Source: Pseudomonas sp. (GTDB taxonomy: Bacteria; Pseudomonadota; Gammaproteobacteria; Pseudomonadales; Pseudomonadaceae). Taken from it: DNA of 64,000 nt. Every line of letters starts with the position of its first letter. Positions within the stretch are counted from its first letter, which is position 1. Shown one piece after another: positions 1 through 8,352 of this stretch. Location of the stretch: positions 62,001 to 126,000 of the forward strand of contig JAUYKV010000039.1 in NCBI GenBank assembly GCA_030699825.1, given 5' to 3'. The translations under genes were made by a program, and so were the position numbers. Under the pieces are notes generated by a model that searched no databases, was not told where the DNA came from, and was given only the letters and a program-made list of their open reading frames with translations.

Positions 1-421
1 GCGGCAGTTTGTTCTCGAAGGCGATCTGCTGCAGGCGCAGGGTTTTCTTCAGTCCGGTTGGGGAGATGGTGCCGCCCTTGATTGCGCTGTTGCTGGCGCT
101 GACCAGGCAGCGCACCCCGGCGATATAGCCGATGCCGGAAATAATCCCGCCGCCGGCCTGGGTGCCGTCCTTGTCGTCATGCAGCTTGTAGCCGGCCAGG
201 GAGCAGAGTTCGAGAAAGGGCGCACCGGGATCGAGCAGCAGGTTGAGACGCTCGCGCGGCAGTAGCTGGCCGCGTTTTGCGAACTTGGCCTTGGCCGCCT
301 GCGCCTTGCTCAGGCAGTTCTGCTCGATCTCGCGAAAGCTCGCCACTGCGGCGAGCATGGCGGCGCGGTTGTTGGCGAAGTCTTCGCCGTGCACGTCGAT
401 ATCCGACTGAATTATCGGCAT
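1..421 (-). CDS. atuC: Geranyl-CoA carboxylase beta subunit, N-terminal part (AtuC)
   Basis: Biotin-dependent acyl-CoA carboxylase carboxyltransferase (beta) subunit. In the acyclic terpene pathway this enzyme carboxylates geranyl-CoA made from citronellol or geraniol. Only the first 140 residues are inside the window and the gene runs off its left edge. Visible are the start MPIIQSDIDVHGEDFANN, the motif RGQLLPRERLNLLLDPG and the glycine-rich stretch AGGGIISGIGYIAGV, all usual for the N-terminal half of propionyl/methylcrotonyl/geranyl-CoA carboxylase beta chains. The ATG at 419-421 lies 4 bp after the atuB stop, with AGGA just upstream inside the atuB tail, so the two are probably translationally coupled. 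The specific substrate is inferred from the atuA-atuB neighbours; sequence alone would also fit methylcrotonyl-CoA carboxylase. Confidence 0.88.
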   Translation of the reverse strand, partial: MPIIQSDIDVHGEDFANNRAAMLAAVASFREIEQNCLSKAQAAKAKFAKRGQLLPRERLNLLLDPGAPFLELCSLAGYKLHDDKDGTQAGGGIISGIGYIAGVRCLVSASNSAIKGGTISPTGLKKTLRLQQIAFENKLP

Positions 422-425
422 GGCG

Positions 426-1301
426 TTATTCCTGATCCTTGAGCACATCGGGCAGATAGGCGCGATGGAAGCCGTTGTAGGCCTGGCTCTGCCCCGGCTT
501 GGCCTTGAACAGCGGGAAGGCGCGGCTGCCCTGGCTGGCGGCGCCGTCGATGCGCACCGTGGTGCCGCTGATAAAGGCGGCGCCCGGTGACAGCAGAAAG
601 ACGATGGCCGCGGAGACTTCCGATTCGCTGCCGATGCGTTTCAGTGGTACATGCTCGCGCAGGGTCGGGATCACCGCCTTGAACGCGCCTTCGTAAGTGT
701 CCATACCGCTGGAGGCGATCCAGCCCGGCGCCACGGCATTGACTCGCACCCCGGCATAGCCCCACTCGACGGCGGCGGTTTTAGTGAAATTCTCCATACC
801 GGCGCGCGCCGCCCCGGAATGGCCCATGCCGGGCATGCCGCCCCACATATCGGCGAGCATATTGACGATGCTGCCACCGGTCTGGCTCATGCTCTGGTTG
901 AACACTTCGCGGGCGACCAGAAAGCCGCCGACCAGGTTGGTGCGCACCACGGTCTCGAAGCCTTTCTGGTTGATCGAGGCGAGCGGCGAGGGGTATTGGC
1001 CGCCGGCATTGTTGACCAGGTGGTGAATCTGCCCGCGCTCGTCGAGCACCGCCTTGACCATGGCCTTGACCGACTCCTCGTCGCGGATATCGCAGACCTG
1101 CAGGCTGGCGCTGCCGCCGTCCTCGCGGATCTCCTCGCAGGTGGCCTGTAGCTTCTCCAGCTTGCGTCCGACCAGCACCACATGGGCGCCCAGGGCGGCC
1201 AGTTCATGGGCGGTGCAACGGCCGATACCGCTGCCGCCGCCGGTGACCACAATGGTTTGGCCGGTAAACAGGCCGGGGGTGAAGATCGAGTCGTAGGTCA
1301 T
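426..1301 (-). CDS. atuB: Short-chain dehydrogenase/reductase AtuB
   Basis: Classical SDR of 291 residues, thought to oxidise citronellol/geraniol-derived alcohols or aldehydes in acyclic terpene utilisation. The NAD(P)-binding motif TGGGSGIG is near residue 20, NNAGG near residue 97, and the substrate-binding region is followed by VNAVAPGWI. The usual YxxxK catalytic pair is not present in its standard form: the stretch reads MGHSGAARAGMENFTKTAA, where S-G-A-A occupies the Tyr position. A departure of this kind is typical of peroxisomal 2,4-dienoyl-CoA-reductase-like SDRs, so a reductase acting on a CoA ester is an alternative. It lies between atuA (85-bp gap filled by a palindromic repeat) and atuC (4-bp gap), on the same strand. 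Confidence 0.85.
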   Translation of the reverse strand: MTYDSIFTPGLFTGQTIVVTGGGSGIGRCTAHELAALGAHVVLVGRKLEKLQATCEEIREDGGSASLQVCDIRDEESVKAMVKAVLDERGQIHHLVNNAGGQYPSPLASINQKGFETVVRTNLVGGFLVAREVFNQSMSQTGGSIVNMLADMWGGMPGMGHSGAARAGMENFTKTAAVEWGYAGVRVNAVAPGWIASSGMDTYEGAFKAVIPTLREHVPLKRIGSESEVSAAIVFLLSPGAAFISGTTVRIDGAASQGSRAFPLFKAKPGQSQAYNGFHRAYLPDVLKDQE

Positions 1302-1320
1302 TGTTCTTATCGTCCTAGTC

Positions 1321-1389
1321 GTAGGGTGGAAAACCGCGAAGCGTTTTCCACCAAAAGCTGGTGGATGGGTGAAGCGTCATCCACCCTAC
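1321..1389. repeat. Palindromic repeat (GTAGGGTGGA family) at the atuB/atuA junction
   Basis: GTAGGGTGGA at 1321-1330 is mirrored exactly by TCCACCCTAC at 1380-1389. Between them lies a second imperfect palindrome (GGTGGAAAACG type arms). The atuA stop codon (TAG, 1386-1388 on the minus strand) lies inside the right arm. Related elements are at 42986, 44528 and 60003. Confidence 0.8.
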
Positions 1390-3173
1390 AAGGTCTTCGC
1401 CAGAGCGCTGGGCACCGGCACCGGAAATTCCAGTAGCTGTTGGGCGAAGGCCTTGCCCTGCGGGTCGATGCGCAGACTGGCGACGCCGCCACCGCCCAGG
1501 GCGTTTTCCAGCAGAAAATTCAGGCTATGACTGCCCGGCAAATACCAGCGGCTGACCTTGCCGGCCTGCGGGTCGAGTACGTGCCGCATCCATTCGGCCA
1601 CGGCGTCTTCGCTCAGCGCAGTGGCGATCCAGGCCAAATACTCGGGTTTTCTGGCCATAACGCCGATATTGCTGTGGTTGCCCTTGTCGCCGGAGCGGGC
1701 CACGGCCAGCTTGATCAGCGGCACAGTGGTATCGGCTTGCCCCACGGCGCTTGGCGCGGGCAGGTCGGCGGCGACTTGGCTCGGCTCGAAGGCCTCGAGT
1801 TGCGCCAAGGCGACCGGATGACGTTCGTTATCCAGCTCCACTTCCAGCGTGCAGTTGCCCTTGTCGGCGAGAAAGGAGAACAGGCGAATCACCGGATAAA
1901 CCGTCGGGCGGCCGCCGACGATGCCGGTCAAGCCTGGCGCCATACCGGTGGCGGCCTGGGCGATCTCGCGGGAGAACAATACCAAGGCTTCCTTCTTGGC
2001 GTGACGCACGGCGATCTTGATCACCACTTCGCGGGTGTCCGCGCGCAGGCCATGGGGGCCGTAAGTCGCCTCGGCACCGAGCAGTTCGATGTTCACCTCT
2101 TTATAAGGCCCCCAGCCACGCTCGGCGAACAGCTCCTCGGTCTTGCCGATAATCGCCTGGCTGACCCGCTCGGCCTTTTTCACTGCATCGATGCCGGCCA
2201 TCAGACAGCTGGCGGTGCAACGAAAACCATCGGGGTAGGTGGCGCTGACTTTGTACTGCCCGGTGGGCGGCAGGCCGCGCGCGCCGCTCAGTTCGACACG
2301 GTTATCGCCGACCTGGGTAAGCGTGACCCGGCTGAAGTCGCAGACCACATCGGGCAGGTAATAGGCCCGTGGGTCGCCGATCTCGTAGAGCATCTGCTCG
2401 CCGGCAGTGAAAGGTGTGACCAGCCCGCCGGAGCTCTGCGGTTTGCTCAGCACGAAGCTGCCGTCGGCGGCGACTTCCACCACCGGGAAGCCGATATGTT
2501 CGTAGTCCGGCACGCTTTCCCAGTCGGTGAAGTTGCCGCCGGTACACTGTGCGCCGCATTCGATGATATGCCCGGCCAGGGCGGCCTGGGCCAAGCGGTC
2601 GTAGTCGCTCCAGGCCCAACCGAATTCGTGTACCAGGGCGGCGCTGACCACTGCGCTGTCGACCACCCGGCCGGTGATGACGATATCCGCGCCCAGTTTC
2701 AGCGCGGAGGCGATGCCCGGCGCGCCCAGGTAGGCATTCACCGAGACGCAGAACGGTGGCAGCGCTGCGCCGGTGAACATTTCCACACTGCCGGCCTTGG
2801 CCAGTTCGCCGAGCTGGGCTTGCAGGTTGTCGCCATGCAGCACCGCAATCTTCAGGTTGACTCCGGCCGCCGAGCAGGCTGCGGCCAAGGCTGCAGCGCA
2901 AGCGCTGGGATTCACTCCGCCGGCGTTACTGATCACGCGGATGCGCTTGGCGGCGATGTCCTGCAGTAGCGGCGTCAGTACATCGACGAAGTCGCTGGCG
3001 TAGCCGGCATCCGGATCTTTCATCCTGGCGCCGGCCATGATCGACATGGTCACTTCGGCCAGGTAGTCGAACACCAGGTAATCCAGTTCACAACCCTGTA
3101 CCAACTGAGCGGCGGCGGTGGAAGTGTCGCCCCAGAAGGCGGAGGCACAGCCGATGCGTACGGTTTTAGTCAT
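1386..3173 (-). CDS. atuA: Acyclic terpene utilisation protein AtuA (DUF1446 family)
   Basis: First gene of the atu operon. It encodes a 595-residue cytosolic protein of the DUF1446/AtuA family, needed for growth on citronellol and geraniol in other pseudomonads; the exact reaction is not established. The N-terminus [17 protein letters not shown], the NAGGVNP motif, and the C-terminal domain beginning near [20 protein letters not shown] (AtuA-like ferredoxin-fold domain) match the family in order and length. The start at 3171-3173 was preferred over a GTG 36 bp upstream because the conserved family N-terminus begins there. The last codon is followed by a TAG provided by the palindromic repeat at 1321-1389, so the C-terminus may differ by a few residues from relatives. 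Expression is probably controlled by the two operators at 3215-3288. Confidence 0.9.
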   Translation of the reverse strand: MTKTVRIGCASAFWGDTSTAAAQLVQGCELDYLVFDYLAEVTMSIMAGARMKDPDAGYASDFVDVLTPLLQDIAAKRIRVISNAGGVNPSACAAALAAACSAAGVNLKIAVLHGDNLQAQLGELAKAGSVEMFTGAALPPFCVSVNAYLGAPGIASALKLGADIVITGRVVDSAVVSAALVHEFGWAWSDYDRLAQAALAGHIIECGAQCTGGNFTDWESVPDYEHIGFPVVEVAADGSFVLSKPQSSGGLVTPFTAGEQMLYEIGDPRAYYLPDVVCDFSRVTLTQVGDNRVELSGARGLPPTGQYKVSATYPDGFRCTASCLMAGIDAVKKAERVSQAIIGKTEELFAERGWGPYKEVNIELLGAEATYGPHGLRADTREVVIKIAVRHAKKEALVLFSREIAQAATGMAPGLTGIVGGRPTVYPVIRLFSFLADKGNCTLEVELDNERHPVALAQLEAFEPSQVAADLPAPSAVGQADTTVPLIKLAVARSGDKGNHSNIGVMARKPEYLAWIATALSEDAVAEWMRHVLDPQAGKVSRWYLPGSHSLNFLLENALGGGGVASLRIDPQGKAFAQQLLEFPVPVPSALAKTL

Positions 3174-3214
3174 TGCAAGGATCCGCAGCACATAAATGGA
3201 GTGACTCAAACACT

Positions 3215-3232
3215 ACCAAGCAAGCGCTTGGT
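3215..3232. promoter_or_regulatory. Putative AtuR operator 1
   Basis: Inverted repeat ACCAAGC-AAGC-GCTTGGT (7-4-7), containing the perfect 10-bp palindrome CAAGCGCTTG at 3221-3230. It lies 41 bp upstream of the atuA start codon in the atuA/atuR intergenic region, where AtuR of P. aeruginosa is known to bind two inverted repeats. Confidence 0.75.
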
Positions 3233-3270
3233 TTAAAAGTCCCTGTGTAAATTTTCTATGGCAAAGTACG

Positions 3271-3288
3271 CCCAAGCGCTTGCTTGGG
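3271..3288. promoter_or_regulatory. Putative AtuR operator 2
   Basis: Inverted repeat CCCAAGC-GCTT-GCTTGGG (7-4-7). Apart from its outermost base pair it is the exact reverse complement of operator 1, and the two centres are 56 bp apart. It carries the same CAAGCGCTTG core (3273-3282). A weaker third copy, CAAGCACTTG, is at 3322-3331. Confidence 0.75.
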
Positions 3289-3413
3289 TGGTCTGTGCAG
3301 CATAAATTTCACCAATAACGACAAGCACTTGGGCAAATCTGCTGCGGGTGCGGGGGCAATTGCAGTCTTCTGCGGCTTTGCTCGAGTCATAAGAGAGTTG
3401 GAGAGTATTTAGC

Positions 3414-4037
3414 GTGGATGATCAACAAGCCCAGGCGGTAATGCATGAGCTGGTGGCCAGCGGACAGGTGACGGACCCGGAAAGCGCCCGCGGCAAGCTG
3501 CTGCAAACCGCGGCGCACCTGTTCCGCAGCAAGGGCTACGAGCGCACTACCGTGCGTGACCTGGCCAGTGCGGTAGGCATTCAATCGGGCAGTATCTTTC
3601 ATCACTTCAAGAGCAAGGACGAGATCCTGCGCTCGGTGATGGAGGAGACCATCCGTTACAACACCGCCTTGATGCAGGCTTCCCTGGCCGAGGCGAGCAC
3701 CTTGCGCGAGCGGGTGCTGGCGCTGATCCGCTGCGAGCTGCAATCGATCATGGGCGGCACTGGCGAGGCCATGGCGGTGCTGGTTTACGAATGGCGTTCG
3801 CTCTCGGAGCCCAGCCAGCAATTTATCCTGGCGTTACGCGATACTTACGAGCAGCTGTGGCTGGAAGTCCTGAGCGAGGCCAGGGCAGAGGGATACGTCA
3901 AGGCCGATCCCTTCATCCTTCGGCGTTTCCTCACGGGCGCCCTGAGTTGGACTACGACCTGGTTCCGCCCCGAAGGACCGATGAGTCTGGATCAACTGGC
4001 CGAGGAGGCACTTTCGCTGGTACTCAAAGACGTTTGA
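3414..4037 (+). CDS. atuR: TetR-family repressor AtuR
   Basis: TetR-type transcriptional regulator of 207 residues. The N-terminal helix-turn-helix (about residues 25-70, with LLQTAAHLFRSKGYERTTVRDLASAVG and SGSIFHHFKSKDEIL) is followed by an all-helical ligand-binding domain with an FRPEG motif near the end. It is divergent from atuA across 240 bp containing two mirrored palindromes, the arrangement of the atuR-atuA locus of P. aeruginosa, where AtuR represses the cluster and is released by a pathway intermediate. The start is GTG at 3414, with GGAGA 9 bp upstream; an out-of-frame ATG at 3418 overlaps it. Confidence 0.87.
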   Translation: MDDQQAQAVMHELVASGQVTDPESARGKLLQTAAHLFRSKGYERTTVRDLASAVGIQSGSIFHHFKSKDEILRSVMEETIRYNTALMQASLAEASTLRERVLALIRCELQSIMGGTGEAMAVLVYEWRSLSEPSQQFILALRDTYEQLWLEVLSEARAEGYVKADPFILRRFLTGALSWTTTWFRPEGPMSLDQLAEEALSLVLKDV

Positions 4038-4155
4038 GAGTTCAATGTCCGCTAATAGCCTTTTGGCAGTACGGTCGCGGTCAGGGAATATCCGCCCAGC
4101 TAACACAAGGAGCCGCTTGCGGCCTGGTGTCGCTTTCGGGGGGGGGGATTTGTAC

Positions 4156-4926
4156 GTGGCATTCAGGCGGCTGCTGATTGCGCTGGGTCTGTTGCTCGCC
4201 TTGTCGGCGGTGGCAGGCGAGCAGGTGCGGGTCGGCGCCTACCATTTCCCTCCTTATGTGGTTAAACCGGAAAGCGCCGCGCCCGGGGGCGTGCTACCGG
4301 AATTGCTCGCGGTCCTGAATGCGTTGCAGCGCGACTATCAGTTCACCCTGGTGCCGACCTCGGTGACCCGCCGCTACCGCGACCTGGAACATGGTCGTTT
4401 CGACCTGATCCTGTTCGAGTCGCCGGAGTGGGGGTGGCAGGACACGGCGCACGGCGCTTTGGATCTGCATGTCGAAGATGCCGAAGTCTATGTCGCGCTC
4501 GCCAAGCCAGGCCGCGACCAAGGCTATTTCGAACAGCTCAAGGGCAAACGGCTGGCGCTATACAACGGCTATCACTACGGCTTCGCCGGTTTCAATGCGA
4601 ATCAGCGGTTCTTGCGTGAGCATTTTTCCGCAGTGCTGACCTACTCGCATGACAGCAACCTGCTGATGCTCATGCGTGATCGGGTGGATATCGCCGTGAT
4701 TACCCGTTCCTATCTGCAGAGCTACCAGCGTCGTCACCCCGAGCGCAGCAAGGCGCTTTTGGTATCGCAGCGGGTCGATCAGTATTACCAGCACCATGCG
4801 CTGTTCCGTCCGCAGTCACCGTTGACGCCAGAGATGTTCGCCGCGCTGCTGCTGGTCCTGAACCGTCATGGGCAGCTGGATGCCTTGCTCCAGCGTTACC
4901 ACCTGGTGGTGCCGGTGAATGACTGA
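4156..4926 (+). CDS. Periplasmic solute-binding protein family 3 (copy 1 of tandem pair)
   Basis: Secreted amino-acid-type binding protein (SBP_bac_3 fold), about 256 residues. A signal peptide (FRRLLIALGLLLALSAVAG) precedes a mature part that opens with VRVGAYHFPPYV, the typical first strand of the family. Later signatures shared with the next gene are RRYRD, NGYHYGF and the long YSHDSNLLM stretch. The frame is open to 4045, but GTG at 4156, placed after a G-rich tract (4139-4147) and directly before the signal peptide, is the likely start; TTG at 4150 is an alternative. No permease or ATPase gene is adjacent, so it may feed a sensor or a distant transporter. The ligand is unknown. Confidence 0.8.
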   Translation: MAFRRLLIALGLLLALSAVAGEQVRVGAYHFPPYVVKPESAAPGGVLPELLAVLNALQRDYQFTLVPTSVTRRYRDLEHGRFDLILFESPEWGWQDTAHGALDLHVEDAEVYVALAKPGRDQGYFEQLKGKRLALYNGYHYGFAGFNANQRFLREHFSAVLTYSHDSNLLMLMRDRVDIAVITRSYLQSYQRRHPERSKALLVSQRVDQYYQHHALFRPQSPLTPEMFAALLLVLNRHGQLDALLQRYHLVVPVND

Positions 4927-4998
4927 AAGCGTTCTGTGCGCTCGGCTTTTTCTGGGGCCGGGTGTCTTTCACGCGTAAATAGAGATGATGGGGGGCGT

Positions 4999-5820
4999 AT
5001 GTCGCGGTTACTGCGCAGGGTGGTCGGGAGGTGTGCACTGTTCGTGGGGATGCTGGCGACGGGACCGCTTGCCGCCCAGCAAGTGGTGCACGTTGGTGGC
5101 GCGTTCTTTCCGCCTTATGTGCTCAAGGCGGAGCAGTCGCAGCAGGCCGGCTTGCTGCCGCAGTTGCTCGATGCGCTTAACCGGGTGCAGGACGATTTCC
5201 ACTTCATCGTGCGACCTACTTCGATCCCCCGGCGTTACCGGGATTTCGAGCAGGGACGGATCGATCTGTCGATGTTCGAAAACCCGGCCTGGGGTTGGCA
5301 GGGTATAGCCTACAGCGTCGTCGACATGGGCCTGGAAGATGCCGAAATATTCGTCGCGCGGGTCGAGCCGGGACGTGGGCAGGATTATTTCAAGCGACTC
5401 AGGGGCAAGCGTCTGGCGCTGTTCAATGGCTACCATTATGGTTTTGCCGACTTCAATGCCGATCCGCACTTCCTCGCGAAAAATTTCAATACGACTCTGA
5501 CCTACTCCCACGACAGCAACCTGCTCATGGTGCTGCATGGGCGAGCGGATATCGCCCTGGTCACGCGTTCCTATGTCAGCGATTTTCTCCAGCGTCATCG
5601 GCAATACGCCGGACAGTTGCTGATTTCCCAGCGGGTCGACCAGCGCTACCGGCATCAGGTGCTGCTGCGCCCGGCTGCGCCGATCAACGCGGCTCAGCTG
5701 GGCCGGTTGTTCGAGCAGCTACGCCACAATGGCCAATTGGCCGCGATCTTCGCGCCGTATCGGATCGTGATCAGGTCAGGCGCAGCGGATAGCTCAGTAA
5801 CAGCAGGTGCATCAAATTGA
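4999..5820 (+). CDS. Periplasmic solute-binding protein family 3 (copy 2 of tandem pair)
   Basis: Paralogue of the preceding gene, 273 residues, with signal peptide (residues 1-28, ending GPLAAQQ). Blocks common to both include FFPPYVLK/HFPPYVVK, PTSIPRRYRD/PTSVTRRYRD, GKRLALFNGYHYGF, TYSHDSNLLM and SQRVDQ. Start ATG 4999 follows a GGGGGG tract at the usual distance. The last 50 bp overlap the convergent CPBP protease gene. The pair probably arose by local duplication. No transporter partner is visible; ligand unknown. Confidence 0.8.
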   Translation: MSRLLRRVVGRCALFVGMLATGPLAAQQVVHVGGAFFPPYVLKAEQSQQAGLLPQLLDALNRVQDDFHFIVRPTSIPRRYRDFEQGRIDLSMFENPAWGWQGIAYSVVDMGLEDAEIFVARVEPGRGQDYFKRLRGKRLALFNGYHYGFADFNADPHFLAKNFNTTLTYSHDSNLLMVLHGRADIALVTRSYVSDFLQRHRQYAGQLLISQRVDQRYRHQVLLRPAAPINAAQLGRLFEQLRHNGQLAAIFAPYRIVIRSGAADSSVTAGASN

Positions 5821-6529
5821 CCGCGCCGTGCAGAGCCACGGCCAGGCTCAGTCGGCCACTGTAGTGAAACACCAGGCCGTAACCCAGGCCGGCGATGCCC
5901 GCGACCACGGCAAATAATGGACTGAAGAGCGCATGCACGGCGCCGAACAGCACGGCAGTCAGCAGGATGCCCGGCCAGATACCCAGCCAGCCAACCAGGC
6001 GAGTCTGCAGCAGGCCACGAAACAGCAGCTCTTCGGCCAGGACCGCCACGCCCAGGTTGACCGCCAGCCACAGCCACAACTGCTCCGGCCATTTTGGCTG
6101 CCAGCCGACCAGGTCCAGAGCCAAGGCCAGCAGGGGTATGCCGGCCAGGGTCAGCAGCGCCACCGCCCAGGCCCGTTGTGGTCTTGTCGCGCGGGTGTGG
6201 GGCTGGCCCAGCCACCAGGCCAGCAAGGTCAAGCCAACCAGCAGTTTGTCCCAGGACAGGCGCACGGCATAAGGCGCGGCATCGCTGCTGATCTGCTGCG
6301 CCGTCGACAATGGCCAGGGTGCGAACCCCGGCACCAGGTGGGCGGCGAGGGCAAAGCAGGCGAGCAGGCTGAGGCACCACCACAGGCGCTCGGGCAGTGC
6401 TTTGTCGGCAGCCAGCAGCAGGGCGATGAACAGCAGACCGGCGGCCAGCCCGCCGGGTTGGATAAAGCCCATGCCAAAGCCCAGCCCCAGGCCCAGGGTC
6501 GGCAGCAACAGACGAAGATGTAACGGCAC
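5771..6529 (-). CDS. CPBP-family intramembrane metalloprotease
   Basis: Multi-pass inner-membrane protein of 252 residues with the three CPBP/Abi motifs in order: EELLFRGLLQT (paired glutamates plus Arg), the FGAVHAL histidine motif, and a C-terminal helix with HGAVNLMHLLLL. Such proteins resemble Rce1 prenyl proteases; bacterial roles vary and the substrate here is unknown. The GTG start at 6529 is preceded by AAGGAG (6535-6540); reading further upstream gives low-complexity sequence antisense to the neighbouring lipoprotein gene. It probably forms an operon with the lipoprotein (stop 6579) and DUF2897 genes. Confidence 0.83.
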   Translation of the reverse strand: MPLHLRLLLPTLGLGLGFGMGFIQPGGLAAGLLFIALLLAADKALPERLWWCLSLLACFALAAHLVPGFAPWPLSTAQQISSDAAPYAVRLSWDKLLVGLTLLAWWLGQPHTRATRPQRAWAVALLTLAGIPLLALALDLVGWQPKWPEQLWLWLAVNLGVAVLAEELLFRGLLQTRLVGWLGIWPGILLTAVLFGAVHALFSPLFAVVAGIAGLGYGLVFHYSGRLSLAVALHGAVNLMHLLLLSYPLRLT

Positions 6530-6578
6530 GGCAGCTCCTTGTAGGGGCGGCAGTCTAGCGCTCAAGTGCCGTGCGGGG

Positions 6579-8000
6579 TTACTGGAAATAGCGTCCGAGC
6601 AAGTGCGGGTCGTCGAAGTGGGCGCGGCCGATAAAGGCCGTGGCATGCCGGCCCCACTGGCGCATGGCGCCTGGGGACGCGACGCCGGATGGCCACAGCA
6701 GCCAGCGTTCCAGGCGCTCGCTGCCGGGCACCAGGCCGTCGTTGGCGTACAGGCTGCGCCGGCCTTGCGGGTGGGGCAGCCCGCGTAGCTGGTCGAGCGC
6801 CTGGCGCTGGTAGTGCACGGCCGGGTAGGGCGAGCGGCGGGCATCGACCCAGTGCAGGCGATGTTCGCCGGCACTCAACCACAGGGTCGCCGGCGTGTCG
6901 CCATCGAACTCCAGGCGTTGGGTCTGGCGCGCTTCTTCATCGACGTTGCGGCGCACTTGCAGGGGCGAGTCGGCCGGCAGATAAAAACTGTGCCAGCAGC
7001 CACAGGGGTGGATGCTGTCGTAGAGCAGGGCCTTGCCCTGGCGGTCGAGGGTGACGCGCCAGAGCAAACCGTCCAGCTCGCCACCATACAAATCCAGGGT
7101 GTTGGGCTTGGGGCGCTGGCTGAACCAGAGCTGGTAGATCAGTTGCAAGTGCCAGCGACCGTTCAACTGACTCCAGCTGCTGTGCTGGTAAAGACGCGCG
7201 TGCAGCGGATTGAACTCCCGGCCGCCGTCATGCCGGTAATAGGGGCTGCCGATGCGGTCATTGCGGCTGGCTTGGGCAATTTTCAGCCAGGGGGCGTGGC
7301 GGGCGAATAATGCATCGAGTTGCTGTGCATCCGCCTGCGGCAGGCCCAGGTCGTCTTCAGCCAACCTCAGCGGCAGCGGCAACGCTAGCGGCGCAATCGG
7401 CTGGTAGCTCAGCCAGTGCGCGCCGTCTGCGGGCGCACTGGCATCGGCGGCTGCCTGCTGCCAGGCGGCAATGCCACGGCGCAAGATCGGCTTGAACAGC
7501 GGGTAGAGGCCCAGGGTGCGCGCCCAGTCACGATAATCGTCGGGTACCTGTGCGGCCTCGACTGCGCGGGCAAACGCCTCGGGATCGCTGCTCAGGCGTT
7601 CGATCTGCTGGGCGCGGCAGGCGCCAAGTGCCTCTTGCCGGGCAGGGTTGTTCCAGTAGCGGCGCTGGCTGGCCGGCAATTGGCCGATTTCGACCCGGCT
7701 GGCTTCGGCGTCGCGTTCGGCCAGGTGTTGCAGCCACAGGCGGCGTTGCGGCGGGCTGCCCGCGCTGGCGCCAAGGGCGGCGAGGACTCTATCGCTGCGC
7801 AGGCCGATAAAACCGGGTAATCGATGGTACTGCGCATCCTGATGGGCCTGGGTGGCCTCCGGCAATTGGCTGAACAGCACCGCACAGCTGTCAGCCGGTG
7901 CGGCTGGCTTATGTGCGCAACCCGCCAATAGCCCAGCCAGCAGGCTAGCGCTGATCAGCGTCCTTGGCGTCCTGGGCTTCCATCTCGACTTTACGTTCAC
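6579..8000 (-). CDS. Hypothetical lipoprotein
   Basis: A 473-residue predicted lipoprotein that I cannot assign to a named family. The N-terminus has a basic stretch (KSRWKPRTPRT), a hydrophobic segment, and the lipobox LLAGC at about residues 24-28, followed by A-H, so outer-membrane sorting is likely. The rest is rich in Leu, Arg, Trp and Gln, without membrane segments or repeats. It ends 49 bp before the CPBP protease start. The GTG start at 8000 lies inside the end of the DUF2897 gene in another frame (56-bp overlap) and has no clear ribosome-binding site, so translational coupling is likely and the exact start is uncertain. Confidence 0.7.
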   Translation of the reverse strand: MNVKSRWKPRTPRTLISASLLAGLLAGCAHKPAAPADSCAVLFSQLPEATQAHQDAQYHRLPGFIGLRSDRVLAALGASAGSPPQRRLWLQHLAERDAEASRVEIGQLPASQRRYWNNPARQEALGACRAQQIERLSSDPEAFARAVEAAQVPDDYRDWARTLGLYPLFKPILRRGIAAWQQAAADASAPADGAHWLSYQPIAPLALPLPLRLAEDDLGLPQADAQQLDALFARHAPWLKIAQASRNDRIGSPYYRHDGGREFNPLHARLYQHSSWSQLNGRWHLQLIYQLWFSQRPKPNTLDLYGGELDGLLWRVTLDRQGKALLYDSIHPCGCWHSFYLPADSPLQVRRNVDEEARQTQRLEFDGDTPATLWLSAGEHRLHWVDARRSPYPAVHYQRQALDQLRGLPHPQGRRSLYANDGLVPGSERLERWLLWPSGVASPGAMRQWGRHATAFIGRAHFDDPHLLGRYFQ

Positions 8001-8121
8001 GGATTTTCTGCAGTTGCTCTTCGGTTAGCGGCAAAGGTTTGGCGGTTCGCAGCAGCACCATCAAGCCTGCCACGATAGAGCCCAGAACAAGCACTATCAG
8101 TAGCCAGATGTACCAGGGCAT
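7945..8121 (-). CDS. DUF2897 family small membrane protein
   Basis: A 58-residue protein: MPWYIWLLIVLVLGSIVAGL forms one transmembrane helix, followed by the cytosolic charged tail LPLTEEQLQKIRERK typical of DUF2897. The ATG at 8119-8121 has AAGGAG 6 bp upstream. Its function is unknown in the family. The 3' end overlaps the downstream lipoprotein gene by 56 bp in another frame, which suggests coupled translation. Confidence 0.85.
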   Translation of the reverse strand: MPWYIWLLIVLVLGSIVAGLMVLLRTAKPLPLTEEQLQKIRERKVEMEAQDAKDADQR

Positions 8122-8352
8122 GGTCGGCTCCTTGGGGGCGCAGTGGAGCCCTCACCTTAGCGCGCCTGGCCGTGGTTGTCAGGTGGCAGATGGTGACGAA
8201 TGCCTCGTAGCACGACGCTCAGCTGGATGGCTTAGGCGCTTTCGCAGGAAACCCACGCTTGAGTGAAAAAGGTCAGATCCGCCAGAGCCCGTGGGGCCGC
8301 CATGGATTTCTCGCCGGTTGCCGCAGCACTGGGCTTCTGTGATCGCTGATCC

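Noticed and set aside
6562..6882. Long frames antisense to the lipoprotein gene, including an N-terminal extension of the CPBP protease
   Set aside because: The extension is Arg/Pro/Ala/Cys-rich shadow sequence; the GTG at 6529 with AAGGAG is a far better start.
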